NCBI RefSeq assembly: GCF_019097595.1
Contig: NC_080732.1
Coordinates: 7,594,905 to 7,658,904 of the forward strand
Reading direction: 5' to 3'
Length of the DNA: 64,000 bases
Source: Hemibagrus wyckioides
Lineage: Eukaryota; Chordata; Actinopteri; Siluriformes; Bagridae
Below the pieces are notes generated by a model. The model saw nothing but the letters and a program-made list of their open reading frames with translations, did no database searches and was not told the origin of the DNA. This document shows positions 58,441-64,000 of this stretch, in pieces (position 1 is the stretch's first letter; each line of letters starts with the position of its first letter). Position numbers and translations under genes: made by a program.

Positions 58441-58798
58441 GGTGGGCGCCGAGAGTGTACGTAAGATATCGCGATAGTAGAACGAACCATTTGCATTAAC
58501 CGTATAATTAAAGTTTTCAGTAAAGTGTTTAGAATGCATTGTTGAATAACTTTAATTAATGGTTTGAGTGCTTGTTATAATGTTTCAAAAAGAGACTATC
58601 TTTATGTATGTCAAAAGTAAAGAAAAATAATACTAATACTAGAGGCCTCTTTGTCTAAACAATTTGGTTTCGTCCGCACCGCCCCGAGATTCTTCCAGAA
58701 AGCGCCGGCGAGGTGCACACAGCCTCGGGTGGATATATTCCTCTAAAAAATTTAAATAAAACAGTTTCTTGTTAGCTGTGTGTGTTTCGCCGTTCACA
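58380..58798. promoter_or_regulatory. head-to-head MTRR/CCT5 promoter region
   Basis: This lies between the divergent 5' ends and is richer in CpG than its surroundings. It holds the perfect palindrome TATCGCGATA at 58467-58476, resembling TCTCGCGAGA-type elements of housekeeping promoters. At 58692-58701 adjacent CTTCC and AGAAA units look like a minimal heat-shock element, preceded by an imperfect AGATT unit. A TATA-like stretch lies near 58731. All binding assignments are inference from motifs. Confidence 0.5.
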
Positions 58799-63518
<4,720 letters not shown>

Positions 63519-64000
63519 GTCAGTTTGTGGTCTGAGAGCTGGTGAATATATATCTGATCAGTGTTGGTTGTATAATCCTGCAAACAGATCTCTATGTAGT
63601 CTGTATCTAAGTTGCTGTGTGTGTGTATGCTGATCGATGGAATGGTGAAGTATTATGTAAGGAGATATTAGTTTGTTTTATTGAAAGAGGTAATTCTGTA
63701 ACAATGTTCTGTGGTTTCTGCATTTATTTTGCTTAACTTCAAGAAAAGGTGAGGGCATGATGAGAGAAACTAATGTGTTTTATAAACATTGCATAACATT
63801 AAAAATGATTACAAGGATATAAGCATTATTTACTTAATGTATAATAGTTGGCAAATTGCTATAGAGTAAGAGGAATTGCACCAGGGTAACTGCATTGCAT
63901 CACCCAGTCATTAAGGATTCATGATTATATTACATGGGGCAGTAGTGTGGCTAGTAGAACAATTACAAAACCATGGCAACTGATTTGACTTGCAATATAG

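Overview
The window is vertebrate, almost certainly teleost, nuclear DNA. It is AT-rich, its genes are split into small GT-AG exons, and it is packed with fish-type Tc1/mariner relics, tRNA-like SINEs, L2-like LINE ends and microsatellites. The abundance of Tc1 families suggests an otophysan such as a catfish, but the sequence alone does not settle the species. I saw no bacterial-type operon, CRISPR array or defence system.

Two protein-coding genes are supported. MTRR (methionine synthase reductase) lies on the minus strand. Fourteen coding exons from 55006 down to 20981 join in frame into 696 codons plus a stop, close to the 698 residues of human MTRR. The exons for the FMN domain and linker are crowded between 49.8 and 55.0 kb. 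The NADPH/FAD-domain exons are spread over 29 kb, with introns of 13.4 kb and 8.0 kb around a lone 93-bp exon. CCT5 (TCP-1/TRiC epsilon subunit) lies on the plus strand. Six coding exons from 58799 to 63518 encode the first 291 residues and the gene runs off the right edge. The two genes are head-to-head, with a CpG-richer stretch around 58.4-59.2 kb that could serve both.

Layout: 1-20 kb holds no recognisable gene, only LINE, SINE and Tc1 debris plus some unique AT-rich stretches. 20.3-55.0 kb is MTRR, whose introns hold a nearly whole Tc1 transposon inside a TA array, a deleted Tigger/pogo-like element next to exon 11, a homogenised 81-85-bp minisatellite, and an inverted repeat pair bracketing exons 4-11. 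55.0-58.2 kb is probably a 5'-UTR intron of MTRR with mariner relics and a 26-30-bp tandem repeat. 58.2-64 kb is the shared promoter region and CCT5.

Functionally the genes are unrelated housekeeping loci: MTRR reactivates cobalamin-dependent methionine synthase, and CCT5 is one of eight subunits of the cytosolic chaperonin that folds actin and tubulin. No compelling new biological system was found. The points most worth checking are the MTRR-CCT5 head-to-head arrangement, the inverted repeats around exons 4-11, the transposon remnant beside a splice donor, and a few candidate conserved noncoding blocks.
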